Origin: Sideroxydans sp.
GTDB lineage: Bacteria > Pseudomonadota > Gammaproteobacteria > Burkholderiales > Gallionellaceae
Reading direction: 5' to 3'
DNA length: 42,306 bases
Assembly (NCBI GenBank): GCA_028687425.1
Contig: JAQUAD010000023.1
Location: 1-42,306, forward strand
How positions within the stretch are numbered: the stretch's first letter is position 1; each line of letters begins with the position of its first letter. The position numbers and the translations under genes are program-made. Below the pieces are notes generated by a model, which searched no databases, had not been told where the DNA came from, and saw only the letters and a program-made list of their open reading frames with translations. Positions 1 through 8,724 of the stretch are shown piece by piece.

Positions 1-683
<683 letters not shown>

Positions 684-695
684 GGGAGCCGCATC

Positions 696-1601
696 ATGGA
701 CATCAATCATTTTTCCGAGGCCAGCACTTCGCTCAGAACCTTGCGCGACTGCTTCCGCTTCGCCATCAGCCGTTTCAACGAAGCCAAGTTGTTCTTCGGT
801 CATGGCAGCGAGAACGCCTACGACGAAGCCGCCTATCTCATCCTGCACACGCTGCACCTGCCGCTGGAAGAGCTGGAGCCCTTCATGGACGCGCGCCTGA
901 CGCAGTCCGAGATCTACGAAGTGCTCAACATCATCGAGAAGCGCGTGGATCAGCGCCTGCCCGCTGCCTACCTGACGCAGCAAGCCTGGCTGGGCGAGCA
1001 TTCCTTCTATGTCGATGAGCGCGTGATCGTGCCGCGCTCCTTCATCGCCGAGTTGCTGCGCGAGAACCTGTATCCCTGGGTCGAAGATGCCGAGCAGGTG
1101 AACAGCGTGCTGGACCTGTGTACCGGCAGCGGCTGTCTGGCCATCCTCGCAGCAGAATCTTTCCCGCACGCCATCATCGATGCGGTCGACCTGTCCGCCG
1201 ACGCGCTGGATGTCGCACAGTACAACGTGACCGACTACGGCCTGGACGAGCGCATCGAACTGATCGAATCCAACCTGTTCGAAAAGCTGGAAGATCGCAA
1301 GTACGACATCATCATCAGCAACCCGCCCTACGTCGATGCCCCCTCCGTAGCGGCTTTGCCGCAGGAATACAAGCACGAGCCGGAGCTGGCGCTGGGCAGC
1401 GGCAGCGACGGGCTGGATGCCACGCGCATCATCCTGCAGCAGGCGGCCGACCACCTGACCGACGATGGCATCCTCGTCGTCGAGATCGGCCACAACCGCG
1501 ATGTGCTGGAAGCCGCCTTCCCCGATCTGCCCTTCAACTGGCTGGATGTCAGCGCGGGCAGCGAATTCGTATTCCTGTTGCACAAGCACGATCTTTCTTG
1601 A
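696..1601 (+). CDS. prmB: 50S ribosomal protein L3 N5-glutamine methyltransferase
   Basis: SAM-dependent methyltransferase that modifies a glutamine of ribosomal protein L3; 301 residues, normal for PrmB. An N-terminal helical domain of about 110 residues is followed by the class I methyltransferase fold: SAM loop LDLCTGSGCLAI (about 140-151), acidic AVDLS after strand 2, and the catalytic NPPY motif (ISNPPYVDAP) that receives the glutamine amide. PrmC (release-factor methyltransferase) shares these motifs; the longer N-terminal domain and the PRSFIAELL segment favour PrmB. The ATG follows a GGGAG-like site. Its TGA stop shares one base with the hpnC start (TGATG), which implies translational coupling. 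Confidence 0.93.
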   Translation: MDINHFSEASTSLRTLRDCFRFAISRFNEAKLFFGHGSENAYDEAAYLILHTLHLPLEELEPFMDARLTQSEIYEVLNIIEKRVDQRLPAAYLTQQAWLGEHSFYVDERVIVPRSFIAELLRENLYPWVEDAEQVNSVLDLCTGSGCLAILAAESFPHAIIDAVDLSADALDVAQYNVTDYGLDERIELIESNLFEKLEDRKYDIIISNPPYVDAPSVAALPQEYKHEPELALGSGSDGLDATRIILQQAADHLTDDGILVVEIGHNRDVLEAAFPDLPFNWLDVSAGSEFVFLLHKHDLS

Positions 1602-2410
1602 TGTCCGTAGATCACTACGAGAATTTCCCTGTCGCATCGATCCTCATGCCCCGCCGCCTGCGCAAGCCGGTGGCGGCGATCTACCACTTTGCGCGCGCGG
1701 CGGACGACATCGCCGACGAGGGCGAACTGCGTGATGAGGAACGCCTGCAACAACTCGACGAGTTCCGCGACGAACTGAACCATATCGCCAACGGTGAAAC
1801 GCCGCTGTTGCCGCTGTTCCGGCATCTTGCCGAGGAGATTCAGGCACATGCCCTGCCCTTGCAGCCCATGCACGACCTGCTCGATGCCTTCTCGCAGGAT
1901 GTAGTGAAGAAGCGCTACAGGGACTACGAAGAGTTGCTGGACTATTGCCGTCGTTCGGCCAACCCGGTGGGCAATCTGCTGCTGCATCTGTACGAAGAAG
2001 CCACACCGGTGAACATCGCCTATTCCGATGCCATCTGCAGCGCCTTGCAGATGATCAACTTCTGGCAGGACGTTGCCAAAGACTGGGCGATAGGCCGCGT
2101 CTACCTGCCGCAGGATGACCTCGCCCGCTTCTTTGTTACCGAAGCGCAGATCGCCGAGGGGCGTTGCGACGACAACTGGCGGGCGTTGATGAAGTTCGAA
2201 GTGGATAGAGCCCGCGCACTGATGCTGTCCGGCAAACCGCTGGGCAGCATCCTCACGGGACGCATCGGTCTGGAGATGCGCATGATCATCCAGGGCGGAT
2301 TGCGCATCCTCGACAAACTCGAGTCCGCCGACTACGACATGTTCAACAAGCGTCCGGTTTTGAAGCCTTACGACTGGGTTATCATTCTGGCCAAATCTGC
2401 CCCCTTCTGA
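1601..2410 (+). CDS. hpnC: Squalene synthase HpnC (hydroxysqualene synthase)
   Basis: Trans-isoprenyl diphosphate synthase of the squalene/phytoene synthase family. In the HpnCDE route, HpnD makes presqualene diphosphate from two farnesyl diphosphates, HpnC converts it to hydroxysqualene, and HpnE reduces that to squalene for hopanoids. 269 residues. The first aspartate-rich motif is ARAADDIADE (Asp35, 36, 39); the second Mg-binding region is NFWQDVAKDW followed by RVYLP. The ATG at 1601 overlaps the prmB stop; the frame stays open far upstream, but that part is antisense-type noise within prmB. hpnD follows after 6 bases. The hpnC/hpnD assignment rests on gene order and the FPVASILMP start typical of HpnC. 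Confidence 0.93.
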   Translation: MSVDHYENFPVASILMPRRLRKPVAAIYHFARAADDIADEGELRDEERLQQLDEFRDELNHIANGETPLLPLFRHLAEEIQAHALPLQPMHDLLDAFSQDVVKKRYRDYEELLDYCRRSANPVGNLLLHLYEEATPVNIAYSDAICSALQMINFWQDVAKDWAIGRVYLPQDDLARFFVTEAQIAEGRCDDNWRALMKFEVDRARALMLSGKPLGSILTGRIGLEMRMIIQGGLRILDKLESADYDMFNKRPVLKPYDWVIILAKSAPF

Positions 2411-2416
2411 AGCGCA

Positions 2417-3250
2417 ATGAATCCATACGAATACTGCCTGGACAAGGTCACGCAAAGCGGTTCCAGTTTCACCAGCAGCTTCCGCATCCTGAGCAAGGAA
2501 CGGCGTGAAGCCATGACAGTGCTCTACGCCTATTGCCGCGAGGTGGACGACGTGGTGGACGAGTGTTCGGATGCCAATGTCGCGCGCACCACGCTGAACT
2601 GGTGGCGCGGTGAAGTGGCGGCGATCTACGGCGGCAAGCCCACCCACCCGGTATGTCAGGCGCTGGTGACGGTCGTGCAGCGCTTCAAGCTGCCGCAGGA
2701 ACATTTGCTGGAGATCATCGACGGCATGGAGATGGACCTCGACCAGCCGCGCTATGCCGATTTCAAATCTCTTCAGCTGTATTGCTATCGCGTCGCGTCG
2801 GTGGTCGGCCTGCTGTCGGCCGAGATCTTCGGCTACAGCGACCGCGAGACGCTGAAGTACGCGCACGATCTGGGCATCGCCTTCCAGCTCACCAACATCA
2901 TCCGCGACGTGGGCGAAGACGCGCGCCGCAACCGCATCTACCTGCCCATGGATGAGATGCAGCAGTTCGGCGTGACCGCTGCCGACATCCTCAACGCGCG
3001 CGAGACTGCGGCCTTTCAAAAGCTGATGGCATTCCAGATCGATCGGGCACGCCGTTATTACCAGCAGGCGTTCGAGCATCTCCCCGCCGCCGACCGCAAG
3101 GCACAGCGTGCCGGGCTGATCATGGCGGCCATCTATCGTGCCGTACTGGACGAAGTCGAGCGCAGCGGTTGTCACGTGCTGCGTGAACGCGTCTCGCTGG
3201 GTTCAGGCTACAAGCTGTGGCTGGCACTGAAGGCATGGTTGGTGAATTGA
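2417..3250 (+). CDS. hpnD: Presqualene diphosphate synthase HpnD
   Basis: Condenses two farnesyl diphosphates into presqualene diphosphate, the first step of bacterial squalene synthesis. 277 residues, the family size. First aspartate-rich motif YCREVDDVVDE (Asp44, 45, 48) and second motif LTNIIRDVGEDARR followed by RIYLP; both bind the Mg-diphosphate of the substrate. The N-terminal FTSSFRILSKERREAM segment is typical of HpnD. The stop at 3248-3250 is followed directly by a G/C-rich inverted repeat that sits where the hpnE start would be expected. Confidence 0.95.
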   Translation: MNPYEYCLDKVTQSGSSFTSSFRILSKERREAMTVLYAYCREVDDVVDECSDANVARTTLNWWRGEVAAIYGGKPTHPVCQALVTVVQRFKLPQEHLLEIIDGMEMDLDQPRYADFKSLQLYCYRVASVVGLLSAEIFGYSDRETLKYAHDLGIAFQLTNIIRDVGEDARRNRIYLPMDEMQQFGVTAADILNARETAAFQKLMAFQIDRARRYYQQAFEHLPAADRKAQRAGLIMAAIYRAVLDEVERSGCHVLRERVSLGSGYKLWLALKAWLVN

Positions 3251-4602
3251 GGAGTCTTCCCCCTCCCCAACCCTCCCCCGTAGGGAGAGGGAGCCATCGT
3301 GAAAGGCAATTTATAAACCCTGCCATCATCGGCGGCGGCTATGCCGGCATGGCCGCTGCTGCCGAACTTGCCGCGGCCAACATTCCCGTCACCGTATTTG
3401 AAAGCGCCAGACAGCTGGGCGGTCGCGCGCGCGGCGTAAGTTACAACGACACCCAGCTCGACAACGGCCAGCATCTGCTGCTGGGTTGCTACCGCGAGAC
3501 CCTGCGCCTGATCGAGCTGGTGGGTGGCGATGTCGAACGCGACTTCCTGCGCCTGCCGTTGCAGCTGGATCTGCATCACCATCTGGAATTGCGTGCGCCC
3601 CGCCTGCCTGCGCCATTGCATCTGTTGCTAGCGCTGCTCAATGCAAAAGGGCTGAACTGGCATGAAAGGATAGCGGCGGCGCGCTTCATGCTCGCCCTGC
3701 GCGCCATGGACTTCCGTCTGGCGCAAGACATGACGGTCGCCGAGTTGCTCAAGCTGCACGGACAGGATGCTGACCTGACGCTGAAGTTCTGGGAGCCTTT
3801 GACCATCGCTGCGCTGAACACGCCGGTTGCCCAGGCCTCGGCGCAGGTGCTGTTGAATGTGTTGCGCGACGCCTTGCATCGCAAGCGTGCAGACAGCGAC
3901 ATGCTGCTGCCACGCATCGATTTCACAGCCCTGTTTCCGCAACGCGCAGCAGCCTATGTCGAAAGGCATGGCGGGCAAGTGCATCTGTCCTGTGGTGTGG
4001 ATGCCATCATGCCCGAAGACATCGGCATCTCGCTGCAAACTGCGCAAGGCAAGCAGCATTTCAGCCATGTGATCTGCGCCGCCTCCTCTGCCACGGCCGA
4101 ACGGTTGTTGCGACCGCTGGCTGGACTCACCGACACGGTGCAACAGATCGCAGCACTAGAACAGCAGCCGATCTATACCGTATACCTGCAATACCCGGCC
4201 CATGTGCGCCTGCCCCACCCCATGATCGGCTTGCACCAGCGCATCAGCCAGTGGCTGTTCGACAAAGGTCTCATCGCAGGGCAGCGCGGATTGCTGGCAT
4301 CCGTGATCAGTGCGGAAGGTATCCATCAGGAATTAAGTCAGGAAGAACTGGCGCGGAAAGTGGCCAACGAGTTACACGAAGAGTTCGGCATCGACGACAC
4401 GCCACTCTGGAGCAAGGTCATCGCCGAAAAGCGCGCCACCTTCTGTTGCGCACCGAACCTGCAACGGCCTGCAACACAAACCCCGATCCCCAACTTGCTG
4501 CTCGCGGGCGATTACACGGCCGGCGATTATCCCGCCACGCTGGAAGGTGCGGTCATGAGCGGCGTGGATTGCGCACGGCGCTGCCTGCCGGGACGGAAGT
4601 AG
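3235..4602 (+). CDS. hpnE: Hydroxysqualene dehydroxylase HpnE (start uncertain)
   Basis: FAD-dependent amine-oxidase-like flavoprotein that reduces hydroxysqualene to squalene, the last step of the HpnCDE route. The ADP-binding fold lies near the N-terminus (AIIGGGYAGMAAAAEL, then VFESARQLGGRARG), and the C-terminal FAD-contact segment reads LLLAGDYTAGDYPATLEGAV. The family normally begins a few residues before AIIGGG. Here no ATG, GTG or TTG lies in frame between the REP-like repeat and that motif. The only in-frame starts are GTG 3217, ATG 3235 and TTG 3247, the first two inside hpnD and the TTG overlapping its last bases; all read through the repeat and add a proline-rich tail. ATG 3235 is a provisional choice giving 455 residues. 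The 3' end overlaps the convergent DUF3025 gene by 76 bases. Confidence 0.85.
   Translation: MVGELRSLPPPQPSPVGRGSHRERQFINPAIIGGGYAGMAAAAELAAANIPVTVFESARQLGGRARGVSYNDTQLDNGQHLLLGCYRETLRLIELVGGDVERDFLRLPLQLDLHHHLELRAPRLPAPLHLLLALLNAKGLNWHERIAAARFMLALRAMDFRLAQDMTVAELLKLHGQDADLTLKFWEPLTIAALNTPVAQASAQVLLNVLRDALHRKRADSDMLLPRIDFTALFPQRAAAYVERHGGQVHLSCGVDAIMPEDIGISLQTAQGKQHFSHVICAASSATAERLLRPLAGLTDTVQQIAALEQQPIYTVYLQYPAHVRLPHPMIGLHQRISQWLFDKGLIAGQRGLLASVISAEGIHQELSQEELARKVANELHEEFGIDDTPLWSKVIAEKRATFCCAPNLQRPATQTPIPNLLLAGDYTAGDYPATLEGAVMSGVDCARRCLPGRK
3254..3294. repeat. REP-like G/C-rich inverted repeat between hpnD and hpnE
   Basis: A purine/pyrimidine-asymmetric block whose core is CCCTCCCCC (3271-3279), loop GTA, GGGAGAGGG (3283-3291), a nine-pair stem with one mismatch. 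It looks like the CCCTCTCCC-type palindromic repeats scattered between genes in many beta- and gammaproteobacteria. It begins right after the hpnD stop and runs in frame into hpnE. It may form a hairpin in the mRNA between the two genes; no T-run follows, so it is not a normal terminator. Confidence 0.65.
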
Positions 4603-5405
4603 TCCGTGTTGTCGTAGTACGATTCCTGAGCATTCTCTTCCGTCCATCCGGGAATGCCCAGCAGCGGCACAGGCGTTAGTTCCCGGGTTGACTTGCAATG
4701 TTCTGCATCCTCAAGATATGCCTCCAATACGCCGTCAAGCTGCCGCAGACGCTGCGCCAGCGGCAAATCGAAGAACCCCGCCTCGACCTTGACCAGCAAT
4801 CCCTGCCCTGTCAGACCGACATACGGTTTGAGCATCTTTTCATAGAGTCCGTGGCCGAACAGATAGAAGTCCATGTTGCACCCGATCTCGGCCCGTCTGT
4901 GCCAGAACAGCGCACGCCAGTCGAAAGCGCGCAGCGATTCAGCCAGTCCGTCATCCGCATAGGGAACGACCACACCTGATTCGTCGAACAGCGTGTTCAT
5001 GTCGCGCACTGCACCGCGTTCGCTATGCCCTTCGTCAGACCGCTCCGAGGTCAGCGCGGCATAGTGACGGGCATTGATGGCGCGCTTGGCCGCGGGGAAA
5101 GCGAACCACACCAAGGCATTGAACAAGTCGTGCCAATTGTCTTCGCGGGTCTGCACTTCGCCTTGCAGATAGCAACGCGGTTCATAGCGGGCTTCGAATG
5201 GCAATTTGCCGTAGTCCTGCGCCACGAAGCGCAGCGCTTTGCCATTCCTGACGCGCATCGAATCCGCACCGTGCGGCAGCAGCCGGTTGTAGTCTGCCAG
5301 ACCGGGGAAATCTTCCGCCGGCAAACATGCGATATGCGCGTGCAGAGGGCGGAACGCGAACGATTCCAGCATGCTGTCGCGTTGCCATGGATGGTCGATT
5401 TTCAT
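4527..5405 (-). CDS. DUF3025 family protein
   Basis: 292 residues, soluble, no signal peptide or membrane segment. It has the hallmarks of DUF3025: the central DLFNALVWFAFPAAKRAINARHY segment (quoted in part: NALVWFAFP and NARHY), the acidic TLFDESGVVVPYAD, the HALYE-like FGHGLYEKMLKPYVGLTGQG, and the C-terminal IPGW...YYDNTDYFRPGR. The biochemical role of the family is unknown to me. Family members usually end soon after the FRP motif; here about 17 further residues are encoded antisense to the end of hpnE, so the two convergent genes overlap by 76 bases. Probably monocistronic; it diverges from the cyclic-nucleotide-binding gene across about 90 bases. Confidence 0.85.
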   Translation of the reverse strand: MKIDHPWQRDSMLESFAFRPLHAHIACLPAEDFPGLADYNRLLPHGADSMRVRNGKALRFVAQDYGKLPFEARYEPRCYLQGEVQTREDNWHDLFNALVWFAFPAAKRAINARHYAALTSERSDEGHSERGAVRDMNTLFDESGVVVPYADDGLAESLRAFDWRALFWHRRAEIGCNMDFYLFGHGLYEKMLKPYVGLTGQGLLVKVEAGFFDLPLAQRLRQLDGVLEAYLEDAEHCKSTRELTPVPLLGIPGWTEENAQESYYDNTDYFRPGRQRRAQSTPLMTAPSSVAG

Positions 5406-5496
5406 GACCGGAAGTCTAACGCATGCGCAGGACTCAAGACAGGGCGTGCGTCATGTGATAAGTTGCGCGCAAACATATTTACCTGCGGAGGTTGCA

Positions 5497-5994
5497 ATGG
5501 ATGAAATTGATGCGATACAAGCCAGTCTGGTCAGCTTCACACAGCGACTGGACGATGTCGCTTCGGACAGTTTCAACGAGATACGCAAATGCTCTTTCTT
5601 CGATCCGATTCCGAGCGAACAATTGCGCCCGATCGCCGAGTTAGCCGCCATCCATACTTTCGTGGAAGGCGACAAGCTGACCCTGGAGGGCGAGGAGATC
5701 AGTTCTTTCTTCGTCATATTGTTCGGCCGTGCCAGCGTGCATGTGCGCGACAACGAGGTGGCCGTCATCCATAGCGGCGAGTGCATAGGCGAAAGTACCT
5801 TCTTTGCCGGCGAAGCCGCTTCCCGTTCAGCCACAGTGATCGCCGAAGGCGAGGTGATCGCTGCCGAGATCAAGAAATCCGATATCGGCAAACTGACGCC
5901 GGAAAGCCGCAGCTATATGGACAAGGCGCTGCTCAATGCCCTGTTCCGCAAATTGCAGCAGGCCAACCGCAAGATCGAGGAGCTGTTGCGCTGA
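5497..5994 (+). CDS. Cyclic-nucleotide-binding domain protein
   Basis: 165 residues: an N-terminal amphipathic helix (about 1-30), a cNMP-binding beta-roll (about 35-125), and a C-terminal helix rich in charged residues (RKLQQANRKIEELL). The phosphate-binding cassette is recognisable as GECIGESTFF...SRSATV, with the Gly-Glu pair and the Arg that contact the cyclic phosphate, so ligand binding is plausible. There is no DNA-binding HTH, so it is not a CRP-type regulator. The ATG at 5497 has a clear GGAGG site 5 bases upstream; an earlier in-frame ATG at 5371 lacks one and would overlap the DUF3025 gene. It ends 6 bases before the ParA-type gene, so the two likely form an operon. Confidence 0.82.
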   Translation: MDEIDAIQASLVSFTQRLDDVASDSFNEIRKCSFFDPIPSEQLRPIAELAAIHTFVEGDKLTLEGEEISSFFVILFGRASVHVRDNEVAVIHSGECIGESTFFAGEAASRSATVIAEGEVIAAEIKKSDIGKLTPESRSYMDKALLNALFRKLQQANRKIEELLR

Positions 5995-6000
5995 CCTTTC

Positions 6001-6768
6001 ATGAGCATCATTGCGGTATTCAATCAGAAGGGCGGCGTCGGTAAAACCACCACTGCACTGAATCTCGCGGCCGCGCTGCACAAGCGAGGCCGCCACCCGC
6101 ACGCCTTCGACCTCGACCCGCAAGCCCAATTCAGCTCCATCACCGGAACTGCCGCGCGCAACGGTCACGAAACGCTGTTGTCGCTGTTCCAGCTCAACCG
6201 CCCGCTGCGCGACCTGTTGCGCACTTCCTCGAGCGGGATCACCTTGATCCCTTCCCACAATGAGCTGGCCAAAGTCGATGTCCTGTATGGCAAAGGGTTC
6301 AACGTGGTGAATCGTCTCAACTCCGCGATCAAGTCGGAACGCTTCGGCACGGCAGAAAATCCTTTGATCATGGATTGCAGCCCCCTGATCGGCGTCATGT
6401 CCCTGAATGCGATCTTCGCCAGCAACGGGCTGGTCGTGCCGATCTCGGCTGACCATCTTTCGCTGCAGGGAGCTCGCCAGATCGAGAAAACGCTCAATGC
6501 ACTGGAGCCCGTATTGAAGAGACGTGTCGCGCGCCGCTACCTGCTGACGCGTTTCGACCGCAGACGGCGCATGGCTTGGGATGTCCTAGAGCAGGCGCAA
6601 GCCCTGTTCGGGACGGATGTATGCAAGACCTGCATCGCGGAGAATGTGAGCCTGGCGGAAAGCCCGGCGCTGAACAAGACCATCTTCGAACACGCCCCGG
6701 CCAGCCGCGGGGCGCTGGATTACGATGCCCTGCTTGATGAATTGCTGGCTGACGGATTCATTGAATAA
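6001..6768 (+). CDS. Orphan ParA/MinD-type ATPase
   Basis: 255 residues of the deviant-Walker ATPase family that positions plasmids, chromosome origins or protein clusters. The deviant Walker A is NQKGGVGKTTTAL (residues 8-20, both the signature Lys of KGG and the catalytic Lys present), switch I is FDLDPQAQ, and Walker B is LIMDCSP. The C-terminal part (TCIAENVSLAESPALNKTIFEH) matches the ParA/Soj pattern. No parB, centromere-like repeat or replication gene is nearby, so a chromosome-partition role is not supported. Pairing with the cyclic-nucleotide-binding gene 6 bases upstream suggests it positions or is controlled by that protein; this is inference. Confidence 0.88.
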   Translation: MSIIAVFNQKGGVGKTTTALNLAAALHKRGRHPHAFDLDPQAQFSSITGTAARNGHETLLSLFQLNRPLRDLLRTSSSGITLIPSHNELAKVDVLYGKGFNVVNRLNSAIKSERFGTAENPLIMDCSPLIGVMSLNAIFASNGLVVPISADHLSLQGARQIEKTLNALEPVLKRRVARRYLLTRFDRRRRMAWDVLEQAQALFGTDVCKTCIAENVSLAESPALNKTIFEHAPASRGALDYDALLDELLADGFIE

Positions 6769-6824
6769 TGAGTTACCAATTCAGAATATGGTATCGATAA
6801 ACTGAATTCCCTCTCTGTTACTCC

Positions 6825-8603
6825 TCACGGTATTGGCCAAAGGTTGACGGCCATCTCAGCTAGTTCCTTTGAGCGCTGCTCTACATCCTTAAATTTGAAC
6901 TGCGACTTCTTAAACAATTCCTGTGTCAGTTTGATGCTCGACTCCTTGTATGCCTGCCTTTTCTTGTGGAATGGATTGTTTGAGGCACCAATATTTAAAG
7001 CTCCTGCAAATATCGTCAGATTCCCAATACGAGAAAGATACCTCTGATGATGTAATTCGGCCTTGTCACCGAGGTATTCAATCCAATCGCCAAATTCCTC
7101 CTTTGCTTTTTTTGTTTTGATCTTTTGCGGGATGATGTGTTCGACATGCACATCCTCGGCACCGAGTACCTGCAATTCTGGATGTTCACCATGTTTCGAC
7201 ATCTCGAATTGTTCGAGGCAATAGCGTGCACGGTCAATTACGTTCGACGTAAAGCTTGTCGTGGCGAACTCATCTCGGAACTTGTCGTCAGCGGGACACA
7301 ACTCTCGATAGGCTTCGCGTGTCGCAGGAACAGGATTACTTGGGTTCACGGAACACAATTTTGCGAACAGGGCTTCCGTTTCATTCGACCTTTCACGACA
7401 AATATGTCGTCGCAAGACAAAACTCTCAGTGAGCTTCAAAATTTCCTTGAAGTGCTTCTTGGAACAACCGTCTGCCCGCAAATGCATCAAGAATCCATAG
7501 GTCTGGACAGCCTTGATCATCTTCAAGTTGCGCAATTGACGATTCGTCTCCGCATCCGAAGTTTTAACGAGCACAAGTTCGCCGTATATTCTTGAGCCTA
7601 GCACCAGACGATCCAGAAAATCCTTGAAACTAATCTGTTCCTCCGCTCCAGTATCAACTTCGACGAGCAGTCTATCGTCGCCGTTTTCAGCCTCTTCCTC
7701 CATCGAGTCATCAGGGTCGGCATACAAGTGTCGCTCTGGCAGCGCCTTGGCTTCGAGTACCTGTTTCATAAATATCTTCTTGAAGCTCGGTACCACATCA
7801 GATGCGGTCAGTCGTACCTTCAACAGAGACATCAAGTAATACCGGAAAAATGCGTCAGAATTGGTCCCATCGAGATGCTGGATCAACAACGTCCAACTAG
7901 CGCGAGCCGCCTGCAAAGCATCGTCTCCAAAGCGGGCAGCATTACCCAGAAGGAAATTTTTGATTATGTCCGTAGGGCTGAGTTTCAATCCCCGATTATT
8001 GATCGTTTCGAATAACTTGAATGCATCCTTGGCTTCGCTCACATCAAGGCGAATCACGATGGCTTGGTTCTTCAGGCGATACAGAAATGAAGCAAGGTTT
8101 CCCAGAGTCTGCTCAGACACCCATTCACGGACAGCAGCAAAAGCCCATTCCAACTGCTTATTCTTAAAGCCCTGCTGATTGTCGTTAGTGACTAGGCGGC
8201 CAAACTCTATCGCGTCGATCGAGTCGAGTACAACCTTGCGAACCGGCTGCCCACCGAGAGGCTTTGCACTCAGGAGGCGCGCAACTTCCGCCGCCTCATC
8301 TTTTTCGTTAAGCCCGTCCAGGCGTTGACGAATGCACTCCAGCAGGATCGTAATTGTCGTCAGACGTTGTTGACCATCTACCAGCTCAAGCTTGTTGAGC
8401 CCGGCTGTATGATGGCCCGTGAGGCACACGATGCTCCCGAGAAGGTGCGTATCGCTGCCCTCAATCAAACCGATGTCGTCGATCAGTTCCCAGACTTGGC
8501 GCTCATGCCATGAGTATCGGCGTTGATACGTAGGAATAACATATTGCTCGTTATTGGAGCCGAAGAGCTGATTGATTGTCAGCGAGGTGGGGGTGATGAT
8601 CAT
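6825..8603 (-). CDS. DUF262/DUF1524 protein, GmrSD-like type IV restriction enzyme
   Basis: 592 residues. The N-terminal DUF262 (ParB/Srx-like NTPase) shows YVIPTYQRRYSW (21-32) and DGQQR (76-80), the motif needed for nucleotide hydrolysis in this family. The C-terminal DUF1524 His-Me nuclease shows EHIIPQ (His489, Pro492), GNLTIF (about 527-532) and the NNPF..K..AY..S tail. This fused layout is that of GmrSD, BrxU and SspE, which cut modified phage DNA or act with DNA phosphorothioation; no ssp, dnd or BREX gene is visible here. Base composition differs from its neighbours: one 60-base line counted gives 28 G+C against 39 in a line of rlmB, suggesting recent acquisition. GGAG lies about 8 bases before the ATG. 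Confidence 0.85.
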   Translation of the reverse strand: MIITPTSLTINQLFGSNNEQYVIPTYQRRYSWHERQVWELIDDIGLIEGSDTHLLGSIVCLTGHHTAGLNKLELVDGQQRLTTITILLECIRQRLDGLNEKDEAAEVARLLSAKPLGGQPVRKVVLDSIDAIEFGRLVTNDNQQGFKNKQLEWAFAAVREWVSEQTLGNLASFLYRLKNQAIVIRLDVSEAKDAFKLFETINNRGLKLSPTDIIKNFLLGNAARFGDDALQAARASWTLLIQHLDGTNSDAFFRYYLMSLLKVRLTASDVVPSFKKIFMKQVLEAKALPERHLYADPDDSMEEEAENGDDRLLVEVDTGAEEQISFKDFLDRLVLGSRIYGELVLVKTSDAETNRQLRNLKMIKAVQTYGFLMHLRADGCSKKHFKEILKLTESFVLRRHICRERSNETEALFAKLCSVNPSNPVPATREAYRELCPADDKFRDEFATTSFTSNVIDRARYCLEQFEMSKHGEHPELQVLGAEDVHVEHIIPQKIKTKKAKEEFGDWIEYLGDKAELHHQRYLSRIGNLTIFAGALNIGASNNPFHKKRQAYKESSIKLTQELFKKSQFKFKDVEQRSKELAEMAVNLWPIP

Positions 8604-8633
8604 TTAACTTTCTCCAGTCTTGAATCCAGAATA

Positions 8634-8665
8634 CATTAATCACCTCACTCCAGAGGTGATTAATG
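8634..8665. promoter_or_regulatory. Perfect 13-bp inverted repeat upstream of the DUF262 gene
   Basis: CATTAATCACCTC (8634-8646), spacer ACTCCA, GAGGTGATTAATG (8653-8665): a perfect palindrome with 13-base arms, 31 bases before the DUF262 start codon. No T-run follows on either strand, so a terminator is less likely than an operator. On the minus strand TTAATC and ATTAAT within the arms are 17 bases apart, so the palindrome may overlap the core promoter of the DUF262 gene. Confidence 0.6.
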
Positions 8666-8724
8666 GTTTTCCCGGCAAGGGACTGCATTTTTTCGAATCC
8701 GTGCAGCGCAATGAAAATTACGGA

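Noticed and set aside
1328-3175. A 615-codon open frame on the minus strand across prmB, hpnC and hpnD
   Set aside because: It is antisense to three well-identified genes, its translation has no recognisable family and shows the His/Gln/Arg/Val-rich look of a shadow frame in G+C-rich DNA.
6778-6808. Inverted repeat AATTCAG...CTGAATT after the ParA-type gene as a terminator
   Set aside because: Seven A/T-rich pairs with a 17-base loop and no T-run; also does not match the palindrome at the other side of the DUF262 gene, so it is not evidence for flanking insertion repeats.
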